A stretch of DNA of 64,000 bases from the NCBI RefSeq assembly GCF_019649055.1, contig NW_026570227.1:1612001-1676000 (forward strand), given 5' to 3'. A model generated the notes under the pieces. It worked only from the letters and a program-made list of their open reading frames with translations, made no database searches and was not told the origin of the DNA. Positions 32,831 through 42,699 of this stretch are shown in pieces (within the stretch, counting starts at the first letter, position 1; the number at the start of each line of letters is the position of its first letter). The position numbers and the translations under genes were made by a program. Source of the DNA: Paramacrobiotus metropolitanus. Taxonomy: Eukaryota > Tardigrada > Eutardigrada > Parachela > Macrobiotidae.

Positions 32831-33782
32831 GACTGAGTTCGGCTTCGTAATATTTCCCGCGAATTAAATCCCCGTCTTCATCCAGTAAAACGTAGAGGGG
32901 CTCGGGCTGTTGTGGTAATACTTGTTGTATCTTGTAAATTTCCTCCTTAAATGTTGACTCATATTCTTTTTCAAAAAGTGTTTTGTCGATGGCTACTCGT
33001 ACTGTGTCACCTACTCTGTACTTTGGCTTTTTCTGCTTTCCCAATAATAATTCTGCATATAGTCGATTGAATATTTGCAGAGAATTGGACTGGCTAACCT
33101 CATTAGGCGTGACTTTATGCGAAGAATGAATTGCGTTGTTGTAACTGTTTACCAAATCTCCCAGAACGTCCCAGTACACTTTAGACTGTCGGTGTCGAAA
33201 TAATTTCCATATTCGTTTCTTGAGATTGCGTATGCCATTTTCAGCTAAGGATGCTTTGATTGCTTTATTTTCAGAAGAGAACAAAAAAACCTTTTGGGCT
33301 GTCAAAAAACTCTTAACATTCTTATTGTAAAATTCAAGACCTTTGTCCGTTTGCAATTTAATGGGAGCTCCGAGTTCTGCAAACACCTTTTCCAACCCAA
33401 GTTTTACTTCTAGACCGCTTTTATTCTTTAGTAGTTGACAGCTCACTTTCTTGCTGAAGACGTCGATCACAAACAATATCCAACGGTATCCTTTGTTCTG
33501 CTTCGCATATTTTGACATGTCTGCCAGATCGGCTTGATATTGCTCCGCTAGGTTTGAGACAACTACGGGGTTTCTTTTGAACCTTTTGCGTCGAGATTTG
33601 TGGACTGTATATGGATCCAGATGCTCCAGCTGTTCCCGCGTTTGTTGATAGTTTGGTGCTTGTGGAAAGTGGCTGCGAAACTTTTGAATCCCTGTTAAGC
33701 TGCCCGGGTGCTGAGGGTTCAGATACGCTTGTCGTAGCAGTAGATTGGCCATCGTATTCGTCGTCGCTACTGCTTGATCCAT
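32811..33782 (-). CDS. INT: Retroviral-type integrase of the Polinton
   Basis: 323 aa; Met 33782 or Met 33752 could be the start. Catalyses insertion with 6-bp target duplication. The RVE core has its first Asp in YQADLADMSKYA, the second in LQTDKGLEF, and Glu in SLAENGIRNLK. A basic stretch precedes the core (HKSRRKRFKRNP), and an SH3/chromo-like C-terminus (YRVGDTVRVAIDK, YYEAELSRV) follows. The frame is intact, and the sharp TIR/TSD boundaries agree with integrase-mediated insertion. It lies between the unknown 33858-34355 protein and mCP. Confidence 0.92.
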   Translation of the reverse strand: MDQAVATTNTMANLLLRQAYLNPQHPGSLTGIQKFRSHFPQAPNYQQTREQLEHLDPYTVHKSRRKRFKRNPVVVSNLAEQYQADLADMSKYAKQNKGYRWILFVIDVFSKKVSCQLLKNKSGLEVKLGLEKVFAELGAPIKLQTDKGLEFYNKNVKSFLTAQKVFLFSSENKAIKASLAENGIRNLKKRIWKLFRHRQSKVYWDVLGDLVNSYNNAIHSSHKVTPNEVSQSNSLQIFNRLYAELLLGKQKKPKYRVGDTVRVAIDKTLFEKEYESTFKEEIYKIQQVLPQQPEPLYVLLDEDGDLIRGKYYEAELSRVRNGS

Positions 33783-33857
33783 CGCAACAGCTAGATGTGC
33801 AGTTCCATGTCATACCTTCACCCAAAGACAAAGAAAAGGGAACGCATCCACCACCAC

Positions 33858-34355
33858 TCATTTGTTATTAATAGTCATCCAGTTGAACTGGGATTTGGTT
33901 CTTGAACCGATGGGACCTTCGATTTGTAAAGTGTTTTCATCAAATACTTCTCGCTTTGCACGCTTGCGTTTTGCCGGGGGTGCAAGTGGAATAGGAGGGA
34001 AAGCATCTAACATACGATCAGGTATATTAGGGGGTACCCACGGCTTCTTTAATAGTTGTGCTGGAATGGGGGGCACAGATGCTGGAGGCGGAATAACCAT
34101 TTGGTCAGGGCCAAACGCCGACTCTTTCAGCGCCAAAAAGCGAGCCAAGTTTCTTGATAACAGTTCCGCTTTCTCCCATTCGCTTAGCGTATTCCGTGAA
34201 ATTATATCTCTCATCAAATCGTCCAGTTTTACAATATCCACAACTTCAGTAGGCTGCTGTTGTAATTGGACATCCGTTACAATACGACCAACCGTGTCAC
34301 TTGCAAGTCTTTTCATTTCGCTCGCGGGAACAATATAATGCACTTCCGGTTTCAT
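33858..34355 (-). CDS. Polinton protein of unknown function (165 aa)
   Basis: The likely start is Met 34355 (MKPEVHYIVPASEMKRLASD). The frame is open further upstream to 34556, but that part overlaps the ATPase-linked ORF. The N-terminal half is helical (VVDIVKLDDLMRDIISRNTL). The C-terminal half is Pro-rich (IPPPASVPPIPAQLLKKPWV) with a basic patch PAKRKRAKR resembling a nuclear localisation signal. It starts at the end of the preceding ORF (overlap of about 4 nt). Similar ORFs occur at this place in other Polintons; no activity is assigned. Confidence 0.5.
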   Translation of the reverse strand: MKPEVHYIVPASEMKRLASDTVGRIVTDVQLQQQPTEVVDIVKLDDLMRDIISRNTLSEWEKAELLSRNLARFLALKESAFGPDQMVIPPPASVPPIPAQLLKKPWVPPNIPDRMLDAFPPIPLAPPAKRKRAKREVFDENTLQIEGPIGSRTKSQFNWMTINNK

Positions 34356-35373
34356 TTCAGTAAGGCAGTTCCTAAAACAGCTGCCAATACAGGTAGAACC
34401 GCAGGTAAGAATCCTCCGCGCTGTAATAAAATTTCCCTCTTGCTTCGTAAAGGATATTTTTTGAGGGCAATCAGCTTTAATGGTCGACGCCAACGCTGAC
34501 ACACCTTTAGCTGATCGGTGGTAAGAGGCACTGAATTCTTTACCAAATTCAAACAAATTTCTTCAAAACAGCGAAGTTGTCGTTTCGAAATATTTTCCAA
34601 AAGAAAACGACGCTGCTTAGGTTTCAGCGATCGCAGGGTAAGGAGAAACGGTGCAAAGTCTTTTAAAATCTGATCACACATTCTTGGGCAAGTTTGTCGT
34701 TTGTGGATTGATGTAAATTTTGTCAACTCTCCCGGTAATACTGCTGAACGAATCCTTAAATAGGCAGGTGTGTCCGGTTTCATATCCAAAATGAGAGGTT
34801 GAAATGGTTCCTGGCCGATTTCCTCGTAAGCTCCACTGAGATGTTTTAAACCAGTCTGCCTTTCTAGAATCTTGATTTGGTTCACATCACGATTATTTTT
34901 GAACAGAATAAGATATTGTGCATTAAGATGCACGTCTCGCATAGCAGACCCTTGTTTGTATAGGTTATTGAATAATAAAAATACACAAAGCCGTTTATGG
35001 TGTACTTTTTGAGTGAAGAGTTTAGATAAATGCTCATTTTTCACCAAACCACTTGCCACGTCATCCAGTATCAACAAAATATTTTGTTTACCATCAAAAT
35101 AATTTTCATCCTCCACAATTTGTTGAATATTTTTGTCAGTTCAATCCCAGGGACTTTGCGCTGAAGCATTTCGTAGGCTGGCTGCATTTCTCCGTACACC
35201 AAAATAATTCTTCCAAATGGTTGGTCAAATAATTTATCGCGCTCCATAATTAATTTTGACACATACGTCGTTTTCCCCGAAGTCGTTGGCCCCACAACAA
35301 GGACTGAAGCGGGTAGTCGGAATCTCAAATCAGCTGTCGTGCGCGGATACCTATTTAAGGAATCCATTTCCAA
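34352..35373 (-). CDS. ATP: FtsK/HerA-type packaging ATPase, fused to a downstream protein
   Basis: Two frames. 35373-35071 holds the start (MEMDSLNRYPRTTADLRF) and Walker A VVGPTTSGKTT. 35116-34352 holds Walker B ILLILDDVASG and the motor segment LFNNLYKQGSAMRDV. The frame changes at a run of five T (35130-35134). The ATPase seems to end about LILDMKPDTPAYLRIRSAV. The frame then runs on without a stop into a helical, basic segment (KQRRFLLENISKRQLRCFEE) ending QRGGFLPAVLPVLAAV, which in other Polintons I recall as a separate small protein. That part could start at Met in CPRMCDQIL or be a true fusion. The role is genome packaging, by analogy with NCLDV/adenovirus-like elements. Confidence 0.8.
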
Positions 35374-36886
35374 AGGGCGGAGCTATTGCTAGCGTACCGA
35401 TAACAGAATGGAGATTTCAAAGCGGAGGGTTGTCTTGGATATTGATTGGTTTATCGCTGGCTCCCAACGGCTTATAAAACAGCTGGCATTTTGTGATTGC
35501 CCAACTGGTGTTAGCAGGTGCTACACAATTTATTAGGTGCAAAAGATGCTATTACTCTTCAAACTGCTGAAAACGAATTGCGCTTGTTATTAGGAAACTA
35601 AATGCAGCAATAAATAAAATTACAAAAAACCTATCGCTGCATATTTCTATTACCTGGCATTAAAAAGCAGTAGTGCTTAAGTTAGTAAGAAATGTAAAGA
35701 ACGTTTATCCTTAAAAGTACATGGTACATACTACATAAACGGTGCAATACTGTACAGTATTGCACTGTACAGTATATACAGTGCAATACTGTACAGTGCA
35801 TTAATCGTTAATTATGATAAATAGGGTTCATTACGAAATGTATTTTTTGTTATAAAAGCATTGAGCTAATATACAAGCATATAATAATAATTTCTGTAAT
35901 GTAAAAACTGCGAAATCAGCAAATTACGCCATACCGTTGACAAGGTGGAAAAATTCTTTGAGAGGTTCAGGCCAACTTTTTCCACTCGAGCCCTCGTTGC
36001 TTGTAGCACCCCTGAAACTATGTACACATAAAACATATACCATGTGTTACAACACAATATGAACTAAAAACATTTGCTTCACTTACTTCGGGTACAAGAA
36101 ATTCATAAATTCTGCAATTAGCGGAGTAATCGTTAACAGAAATGTGGCTTTGGCTCCAGTGGAAAAAAATTTGCAGCGACCCTGGCGGACTTTTTCCAGT
36201 TGATCTGCACGCACGCATAAGCATGCACGCAGTAGACCATCAGACTGCAAATAACTGTCAAAATTGATTACACAGTACAGTCATAGTGTACAGTAATAAA
36301 AAAAATAATATGTCATCGTACCTGTTAGTTTTCATGATTATATATGTATAAATAAATTGAGAATAGAGCAGCTAGTAATATCCGCTGAAAAGCAATTATA
36401 TTTCACTTACTGTACGTTGAAAGGCTTTAACGAGCCAGATGCGTTGAAGTGCTCCTCCATAGTGTAAAAGAATGTAAACAACTTGTTGAATCAAGCAGCG
36501 AAAGTGAACCAGTATAAATGTGCAGTGTACAGTAGTATCTATACAGTACATTGGGCTCATGTCGAGTTTCACAATCATGTCCAAGCCGTGCACAATCCAG
36601 ACAAGCAATTAAACTACACGGTAAGTTGACAAATAATTATGTTTATTATAAATACACATCATTACTACAAGTGTTTTAAATAATAAGAGACGCGCATAGT
36701 GTGTATCACCATCGCTGACGAGCCAGCTGCGCTAATGTGCTAGTGCCGCTCCATGCGGTAAAAGAATGTAAACAACTTGTGTGTGTGTGTGTGAATATCA
36801 GTAAGTGAGTAAATTAGGTAGTGTACTTCTATACAGTATACATATGCAGTAATCATATGCTGCAGTTGTGCTGAATCATATGCTGC
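35374..36886. other. Non-coding right-hand region of the Polinton
   Basis: AT-rich, no convincing gene. A possible two-exon minus-strand frame (36224 to about 36080, then about 36010-35940) has plausible GT-AG signals but no recognisable product. Nested palindromes lie at 35742-35800. TACAGTA/ACTGTAC motifs recur up to 36550. The region may hold promoter and replication signals. Confidence 0.5.
35742..35800. repeat. Nested palindromes in the Polinton right arm
   Basis: A perfect 24-bp palindrome (35742-35765, centred on ACTGTACAGT) is followed by a 12-bp inverted pair TGCACTGTACAG (35761-35772) / CTGTACAGTGCA (35789-35800). The same half-site recurs. It could be an operator or a replication structure. 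Confidence 0.8.
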
Positions 36887-37005
36887 AGTTGGGAGCTGCA
36901 AGTACAAAGTACAACCGGGAATTGTAACTAGAAAGTCCAGCTCCCAACTCCAGTTTTTGACGTAACCGACGCCATCTTGTGTTTATATAAGGTCCGTTTT
37001 CTTCT
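36887..37005 (-). repeat. Right terminal inverted repeat of the Polinton
   Basis: About 119 bp. It is the complement of the left terminus, ending in AGAAGAAAAC on the minus strand, directly against the target duplication TGTTTC. Confidence 0.95.
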
Positions 37006-37011
37006 TGTTTC

Positions 37012-37689
37012 TTTTCAAGTAGGTTTTGCAGAATAATTTTCGATATGGCTGGCAATTTTTGCCATGTTCCGAGAACAGCGGAATGTTTATCTGTCTAGGA
37101 GACCTCACTGGTTGCATAATTTTACTCTTTACACTTCATAATCATAACATTCATACTACAAATTTTTGCTACTATTTAAAAATGTATTTACTTCCACGCT
37201 TCGGTCATGCAGTGCCCGCCAGAAGCGAGTGCACTTTCCTAGTAAATTTGGTTTTGTGCACAATTCGAGGCGAAATACATGTAGATATTTGAGATCTCGG
37301 ATGGTCCACAGTACAGGATGAAATTGAATAAACTGTATTTGTTACGAATTAGACACTCTGAATCGTACTTCTGTGGTATAACCAACGGCGCTGTATTCTT
37401 TCTTAACCTCAATAACCTGCTCGCTAAGGAGCCAAGTTCAGCCAACCCTACGAGTCAGTCGTTATTAACGACTCGTTAATCGGTTATTTACATAGAAGTA
37501 TAGATTGGTGAAACCGAAAACTACGCAGCTAGAATCACTTCAGTAAGTAATACACTTCGTTCAACCTTTTTCCGATACAGAACGTTTCGTGTACACAGTG
37601 CCTCGCATTCAGGCAATACTGATTTTCTGCTTCAAAAACTGAGTGGACCGCTTTCCTTGTGTCCGCTCAAAAACAGTTTATCGAGTGAA
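37012..37689. other. Intergenic DNA right of the Polinton
   Basis: No gene, RNA or repeat recognised. Short frames only. Confidence 0.4.
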
Positions 37690-37890
37690 GTCATCTTACA
37701 TTTGGATTTCTTACCCATCCACCCATTGTTTCAAAAACCGGAGCAGAAAAAATAAAATTTTCGCATAAAAATCCGTGCTCTGGTTCTTCTTTGCCTCGGC
37801 CATGGTGGCGGCAGTACCTGCTTCTTCGGACGTCTTTGCGATATAGATGATTGCCATGGTATCCGGGCAAGTGACATCCCAAACCCAAGA
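37690..37890 (-). mobile_element. 3' fragment of the LDD-box reverse transcriptase family
   Basis: One minus-strand frame reads WVWDVTCPDTMA, equivalent to WDVTCVDT in the long element. A neighbouring frame carries FSAPVFETMGGWV, equivalent to its FVPIAFETMGPW. The frame changes at a T-run. No other domain remains. Confidence 0.65.
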
Positions 37891-38089
37891 CTAAATGTTT
37901 CTAATCAACAAACCGCTCACCGTGACCTTTTGGAAGCCTAGTGGATCAACGAGAATGCGGGATAACTAATAGCCTAACACTACTGGAAATGCTCCCGGCG
38001 AAAGCAGTTGCGATCACTTTTCGCCAGGCATCATGGACATATCACTTGATAAGGTTCACCGTTTCCACAAGGTAGGAGGGCTCTTTTGA

Positions 38090-38474
38090 AGAAACAATCA
38101 AAATTTTCAAATGCTCCCGGCAAAACGAGATTGTGAGTACTTTTCCCCATGCATCACGGAACTAACGGCTATCGTCAACTAAAACTTAAAAGGTTCAACG
38201 ATATACGTTAGTTCCGCGACGACTGTCTGGACTTGACTGCCCCCTCCAGCTGGCAGTTGCGATTGTACCCTACTACTGACGTCAGGACAAGCTTGAAGTC
38301 CACACAATCATTTGAAGAACGGTACACTGAGTACAGTATTTTGAGTTTTCTCAGTTTTCTGATTTCGCAGAACTGCATATTCCGTAGTCTGTACTGCATG
38401 TTCCTAGTGATAGAAAACTTGATTGCGATTTAAACGTTCTGAATCTCTGACTGTTTGCTGTGCCATTTGTAACG
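38090..38474 (+). repeat. Upstream arm of inverted duplication (partner 9940-10290)
   Basis: Near-identical inverted copy of the sequence upstream of Kelch copy B, ending at the ATG of copy D. Confidence 0.85.
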
Positions 38475-40838
38475 ATGTCGAATCCAAACAGTTTCCGCAG
38501 ATCATCCTCCTCACCGCTGTCTGGCTGAGTTACTGCGCGGACTGCGAGAACAGCAATCAACAGGAATCCTGTCGTCGTGAAGGGCTGCGAAGAGTCCGCG
38601 GTGGGCATTCCTTGCCATCGCAACGTCCTCAGCGTGCACAGCGCCTACTTTGGGGCCGTCTTCACGCAGGACTGGAAAGACTCATCGCAGCCTGTCTACC
38701 AGCTGCAGAACATTGACAGCTACACGATGAACGAGTGAGTACGCAGTAGCTGGTCGTTTTTCCAGTGTTGATGACGAAATGTGTGATTTCGACGGCTAGG
38801 TTGGTCCAATACGCCTATACCTTGGATGTTGAGCTGAACGACGACAACGTGGAGCGCATCGTGGTTGCCGCGCAGTTCCTGCAGATGGGTCCGCTGGAGT
38901 TGCTGTGCTGGGACTACGTGGAGCAGCACATGTGCGTGTCCAACTTCCTGGCTGTATATTCACTAGCCTCCAACCACCCCCATCCCCGTCTGGCCGCGGC
39001 AGCGCTGGAACTCATCCATCTCCACTTCCTACAGGTGGCGCAGAGCCAAGAGCTTTTGAAGATGGACCCGCAGCAGGTCACATAGGAATTAAATGTGACG
39101 GAAAGACTATTCTGAACTATCCAGTTGGCATGCGCTCTCTTTTAACTTGTTTCCAGGTCACTGCACTGTTGGCATCGGCTAACGTGGACGTGTTCAGCGA
39201 AGATCAGGTTTTCGAGGCGGTGCAGCGCTGGTTGGATCACGACCGTCCGGAGCGCTTGGAAGACGCCGCCGCCATCCTGCAGGTGATCCGTGTGGCCTTC
39301 CTGAGCGAGCAGTGCCACCAGGAGTACTCGATAATCCTCACCAGCGCACTTACGGTTACGCCACCGTGTCCGAGTCAAACGGTCGGCGGGTCGACGCCGA
39401 ACCCCAACCCACGGCCTTCATACGGTAAGGATCCTTCGTTTTATCGCTGTGATTTTGTGATTTGTGGTAAACCATAGACGTTTCTTGTACACTTGTTGTG
39501 TTCGGTGTCAGGAGCGCTGGACGTGATTCTGTGTTTGGGCGGTACCGGTGCGGATCAGTTCGGCAGCGAGGAAGGCAGCGTGGATGTCTTCTGCCCGTCG
39601 ATCCCGGCCGTGTGGCGTCTGCAGGATCTGCTAATACTCGTCGAGTGCTGCTCCGCGGCGCTGTTGGACCCCGGCTGCATCCTGATCAGCAGCATGCACT
39701 GCGTCGGGACCGTACGGCGCAACAGTCACTACACCGGGTTGCTGGATGAATGGCCAGAGACCGCTCCCGTCCCGACGACCACGCGCCAAGCGGGCGCTCT
39801 GGCCTGCCTTAATGGTCGCATCTACGCGGCCGGCGGTTTTGATCCGTATGGCATAGAAGGATCTAAAGTGGCCCTGTCCTCCGTGGAGGCGTACGATCCC
39901 CTGAGCGATTCCTGGAGCGCCGTCGCCGCGCTGCCCGTCGGATTGATCGGTTTGGCGATGGTGGCCCGTGAGGGGCGGTTGTACGTCTTCGGCGGAGACG
40001 ACACGGAGGGCGTGCCGAATGCGACGTTCTCCTACGATCCTGCAACGAAGGCCTGGACAAGGCTGGCTGATATGCCCACCGCGCGCACCGGCTGCCGTGC
40101 TTGTGTGGCGCCCAATGGATTGATTTATGTTACCGGTATGCTGGATTCAGTGGATTGCTCTTTTTTATTGATTGATTGAAGAACATCACATATGCTAAGA
40201 CTAGTCAAGCCACCACGCAGGCCACTACGTAATTTGTTCCCATGAGCCAGTTACATAATATGCTTGCTTTTATTAAGCAGCGTTAGTTTGGCTGTTATTA
40301 AGGGAAATGCTACTGCTGTGTTAAGTACGTTGCCTTTTAACCCGCGGGTGGATGGAGATTTTGGTTGTTTTTGTAATGTTTAAATTACAACTGTGTACCG
40401 TGTGCTCGCGCTTGCATTATTTTATTACATAATTATCGTACGGGGTTTAGGTTGAGAAACGGGGGATGCGGCACTGCGTGTGCACGTGGAAGCGTACGAC
40501 CGTGTTGCCAATCAGTGGCACAGAAAAGGCAGGTGTGCTAAGTTCTATCGCCGGTTGTCGCAGCTTGTCGGAACCCTGACAGCTGTCGATGATTGACCGG
40601 GTTCGATATGTCGTGCTCTCTGATCACAGGCGATCTGGTGGAGGAGCGTTCGGATCACGAGTGCGTCTGCGTGGGTGGAAGGCTGTACGTCATCGGCGGG
40701 TTCTTCGTCAACGGCGTGTACCACGACAGCATCGAGGTGTACGATGAGGAGACGGACAGTTGGGCACTGCATGAGTGCCGGCTGCTGCAGGCCAAGTCGC
40801 TTTTTGGCTGCGTGGTGATGAAACTGAAGCGCGAATGA
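38475..40838 (+). pseudogene. BTB-BACK-Kelch gene copy D, broken sister of B
   Basis: Exons by comparison with B: 38475-38714, 38800-39076, 39157-39424, 39512-40135, 40451-40528, 40630-40838. Sizes match B (277, 268 vs 265, 624 vs 615, 78, 209). Exon 1 has one extra T near 38496 and a 7-base deletion near 38570, which together restore the frame but leave a TGA (38526-38528) between them. Exon 5 begins with an in-frame TGA (40453-40455) where B has Gly. The donor after exon 5 is GC instead of GT. Exons 2-4 and 6 are open and preserve Kelch motifs (GRIYAAGGFDPYG, GRLYVFGGDD, RLYVIGG). The rest is well conserved, so inactivation is recent. A shortened product from an internal start cannot be excluded. 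Confidence 0.8.
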
Positions 40839-41425
40839 AGCGGACAGCAACTCGCCAGTACAAGCGTAATGATGCACGGAGCTCTAGCTGTGACTGATGA
40901 GGGGCGGATTTCGGTTGGTTTCGGGTTACGTCGGGAATGGTACACGTGCGGTGGTGCATTCCTGTGGCATCCCTGTTGTACGTTTGTTTGGGACTGCCCA
41001 AGGCAGCGATTTGCGGAAGTTCCAGCTATTTGTTTTATGATACATGTTCTTGCTACTTAATTTTCTGGGGGAAAGGAAAGTGAACAAACTTTTATTAAAT
41101 TTGAAGCTTCATACATTCACGGCAGGGCAACAACTACTGTACACACTCCTGTATTAAGACTGAAAAACGCAATTAAATTCTCCGCTCAGAGTGCCCAAAA
41201 CTGATGCGGCATTTCCTTTCATAATAACCAAACTAATCCGCTGTTTAAGAAATGCCGTGGATCTGCTTTCGCCGGTCTTTTCCCTAATCAGACGTCCAGA
41301 GGAGTTAACTATTTAGCAATTAATTTCGGGTTCTCTGTCTTTCTGTTAATGTTGCCTAAATACTGGGCAGAGCCAAATAATTACGGGCCAGAGGTCATCT
41401 CCCTAGCCGTAACTTCGATAGGTAC
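40839..41425. other. 3' flank of copy D, part of inverted duplication
   Basis: 40839-41040 and 41352-41425 match the flank of copy B. About 41190-41300 (minus) is a fragment of the LDD-box reverse transcriptase family (TAFLKQRISL, GNAASVLGTL), which is also on the minus strand near B. Since inversion would have flipped it, the two fragments are independent insertions. Confidence 0.65.
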
Positions 41426-41905
41426 AGTATAATATGTATTACGTAGTACAGTACCCAGTTACTGTACCCTAGAAGGAAAAGCATGGAAGTACAGAAGCAT
41501 GGCAGCTGATAATCGAAGATCGAACTAATGCAAAGCAAGCAGTCACAAGGGAAATGACAAAATTACAAACAAGTCCTCTTGCCGGAACAAAATGTGTAAA
41601 GCGGCACTGCAGGCCAACCAGTAGATTGGCATCAACGAATCTTATAGGTCACTGTCTCGCGCTCATTGATGGGTCATCAATTGACATTTGACACGATAAT
41701 TATAGTCTGTAGCCTGTGCGATTCATCTGCAACTACGACTGAAACAGGTTGTATTTCTATCTTGCAGCGCAACATATGCAACGGTACCATGCGGAAATTC
41801 TGTCGCATGCGTTCTCACAAATAAATCCATCTGGCGGAGGACGTCATGACCATATTGCATTACAGCAGCCCGGGGCAAGTCAGAGCGGGCTTCCCTGCCG
41901 TTCAT
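41426..41905 (+). pseudogene. Damaged duplicate of the 6.4-7.3 kb segment
   Basis: 41499-41650 matches the Cys-rich ORF at 6891-7334 in inverted orientation but lacks its central part and has a stop after KAALQAN. 41710-41905 matches 6380-6590 (shared 'tccatctggcggaggacgtc'). Order and orientation agree with one inverted duplication. Confidence 0.6.
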
Positions 41906-42264
41906 GATTCGGCCTCTCTGATGCTTTAACTGTTTATGTGTTAATGCTTTGACCCATGCTGCATGATGGCGTTTTTGCTGCCTGTATTCAGCTGCGCAGG
42001 ATGCAGGCCAGTCTGGTGCCAGTTCTTAAAACAAATTTCTTTTGAGTGTTTTTTGTTAATAATATTCTGTATAGCAGAAGTGGCGGCCGATTTGGCTGCA
42101 ATAGTCACCGCGAGCAGCGCCGTTGGACCAGACCGGATCCGGCAGCAAAGACTTCATCTGATAATTTTTTGCCGTTTGATAAGCAAGCAGCAGCTATAAT
42201 TAAACGATGCTCTTAAAGCATCTCAACTCGACTGTACACATACAGGCTGGAAAAAGATGCAAGG
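41906..42264. other. Unassigned intergenic DNA
   Basis: No feature recognised. Confidence 0.4.
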
Positions 42265-42660
42265 TCACGAATCACTGTGCCAACGGGTGAACAGGGGAAC
42301 GATTCCGAAGCGGTCCATCAACAATTTCACTGGCGTCGTCGGATAGTTTGCGATTGCCCGAATCGCATTGCGCTGTGCAACGCTTAACTTCTCTCGCAGG
42401 GACGCAGACGCTCTGCTCCACACAGTGGAACAATAGTCCAGATGAGACTGGACAAACGCGTAGAAATGTCCCACACGCTGAGAATCGCACAGGCCGTCTT
42501 TCGCACGATTTATGAGAGCAATTCCATGACTCACACTTTTTTGGACTTTATTAAAATGTTCAGTCCGTTTTAAGTGCTGGTCAATTATCACCCCCAAGTG
42601 CTTAACGGATGTTTCTGGTTCTAGTCGATGACCATTCAACACAACTGTAGGTTAGCTATC
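42265..42660 (-). mobile_element. Non-LTR retrotransposon fragment, C-terminal RT region
   Basis: 125-codon frame with the post-catalytic signature of jockey/CR1-like reverse transcriptases: SVKHLGVIIDQHLKR, then an AFVQSHLDYCSTVW segment and SVAQRNAIRAI. Palm and endonuclease are missing. It may belong to the same family as 45640-47166, but both pieces contain the LGV/LGG segment, so they are not simply two halves of one copy. Confidence 0.75.
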
Positions 42661-42699
42661 ATTTTTATTGGTTAAATCATACTTTGGGGCAAAGTAAAG

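Larger units (their letters stand above)
23408..37005 (-). mobile_element. Maverick/Polinton, complete with TIRs and target duplication
   Basis: 13,598 bp. It starts AGAAGAAAAC and ends with the complement, and is flanked by the identical 6-mer TGTTTC at 23402-23407 and 37006-37011. Polintons characteristically begin AG and make 6-bp duplications. From the right end, on the minus strand: ATPase, an unknown protein, integrase, minor capsid protein, basic protein, major capsid protein, cysteine protease, a conserved unknown protein and DNA polymerase B. A small plus-strand ORF lies near the left end. Gene order, one-strand packing and short overlaps (mCP and integrase frames overlap by 20 nt) are virus-like. 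Terminal 1.5 kb at the right is non-coding. Several frames are interrupted at A/T runs. Confidence 0.97.

Noticed and set aside
33421-33861. 146-codon frame overlapping the integrase start
   Set aside because: Overlaps the integrase in another frame and has low-complexity Ser-rich content without homologous features.
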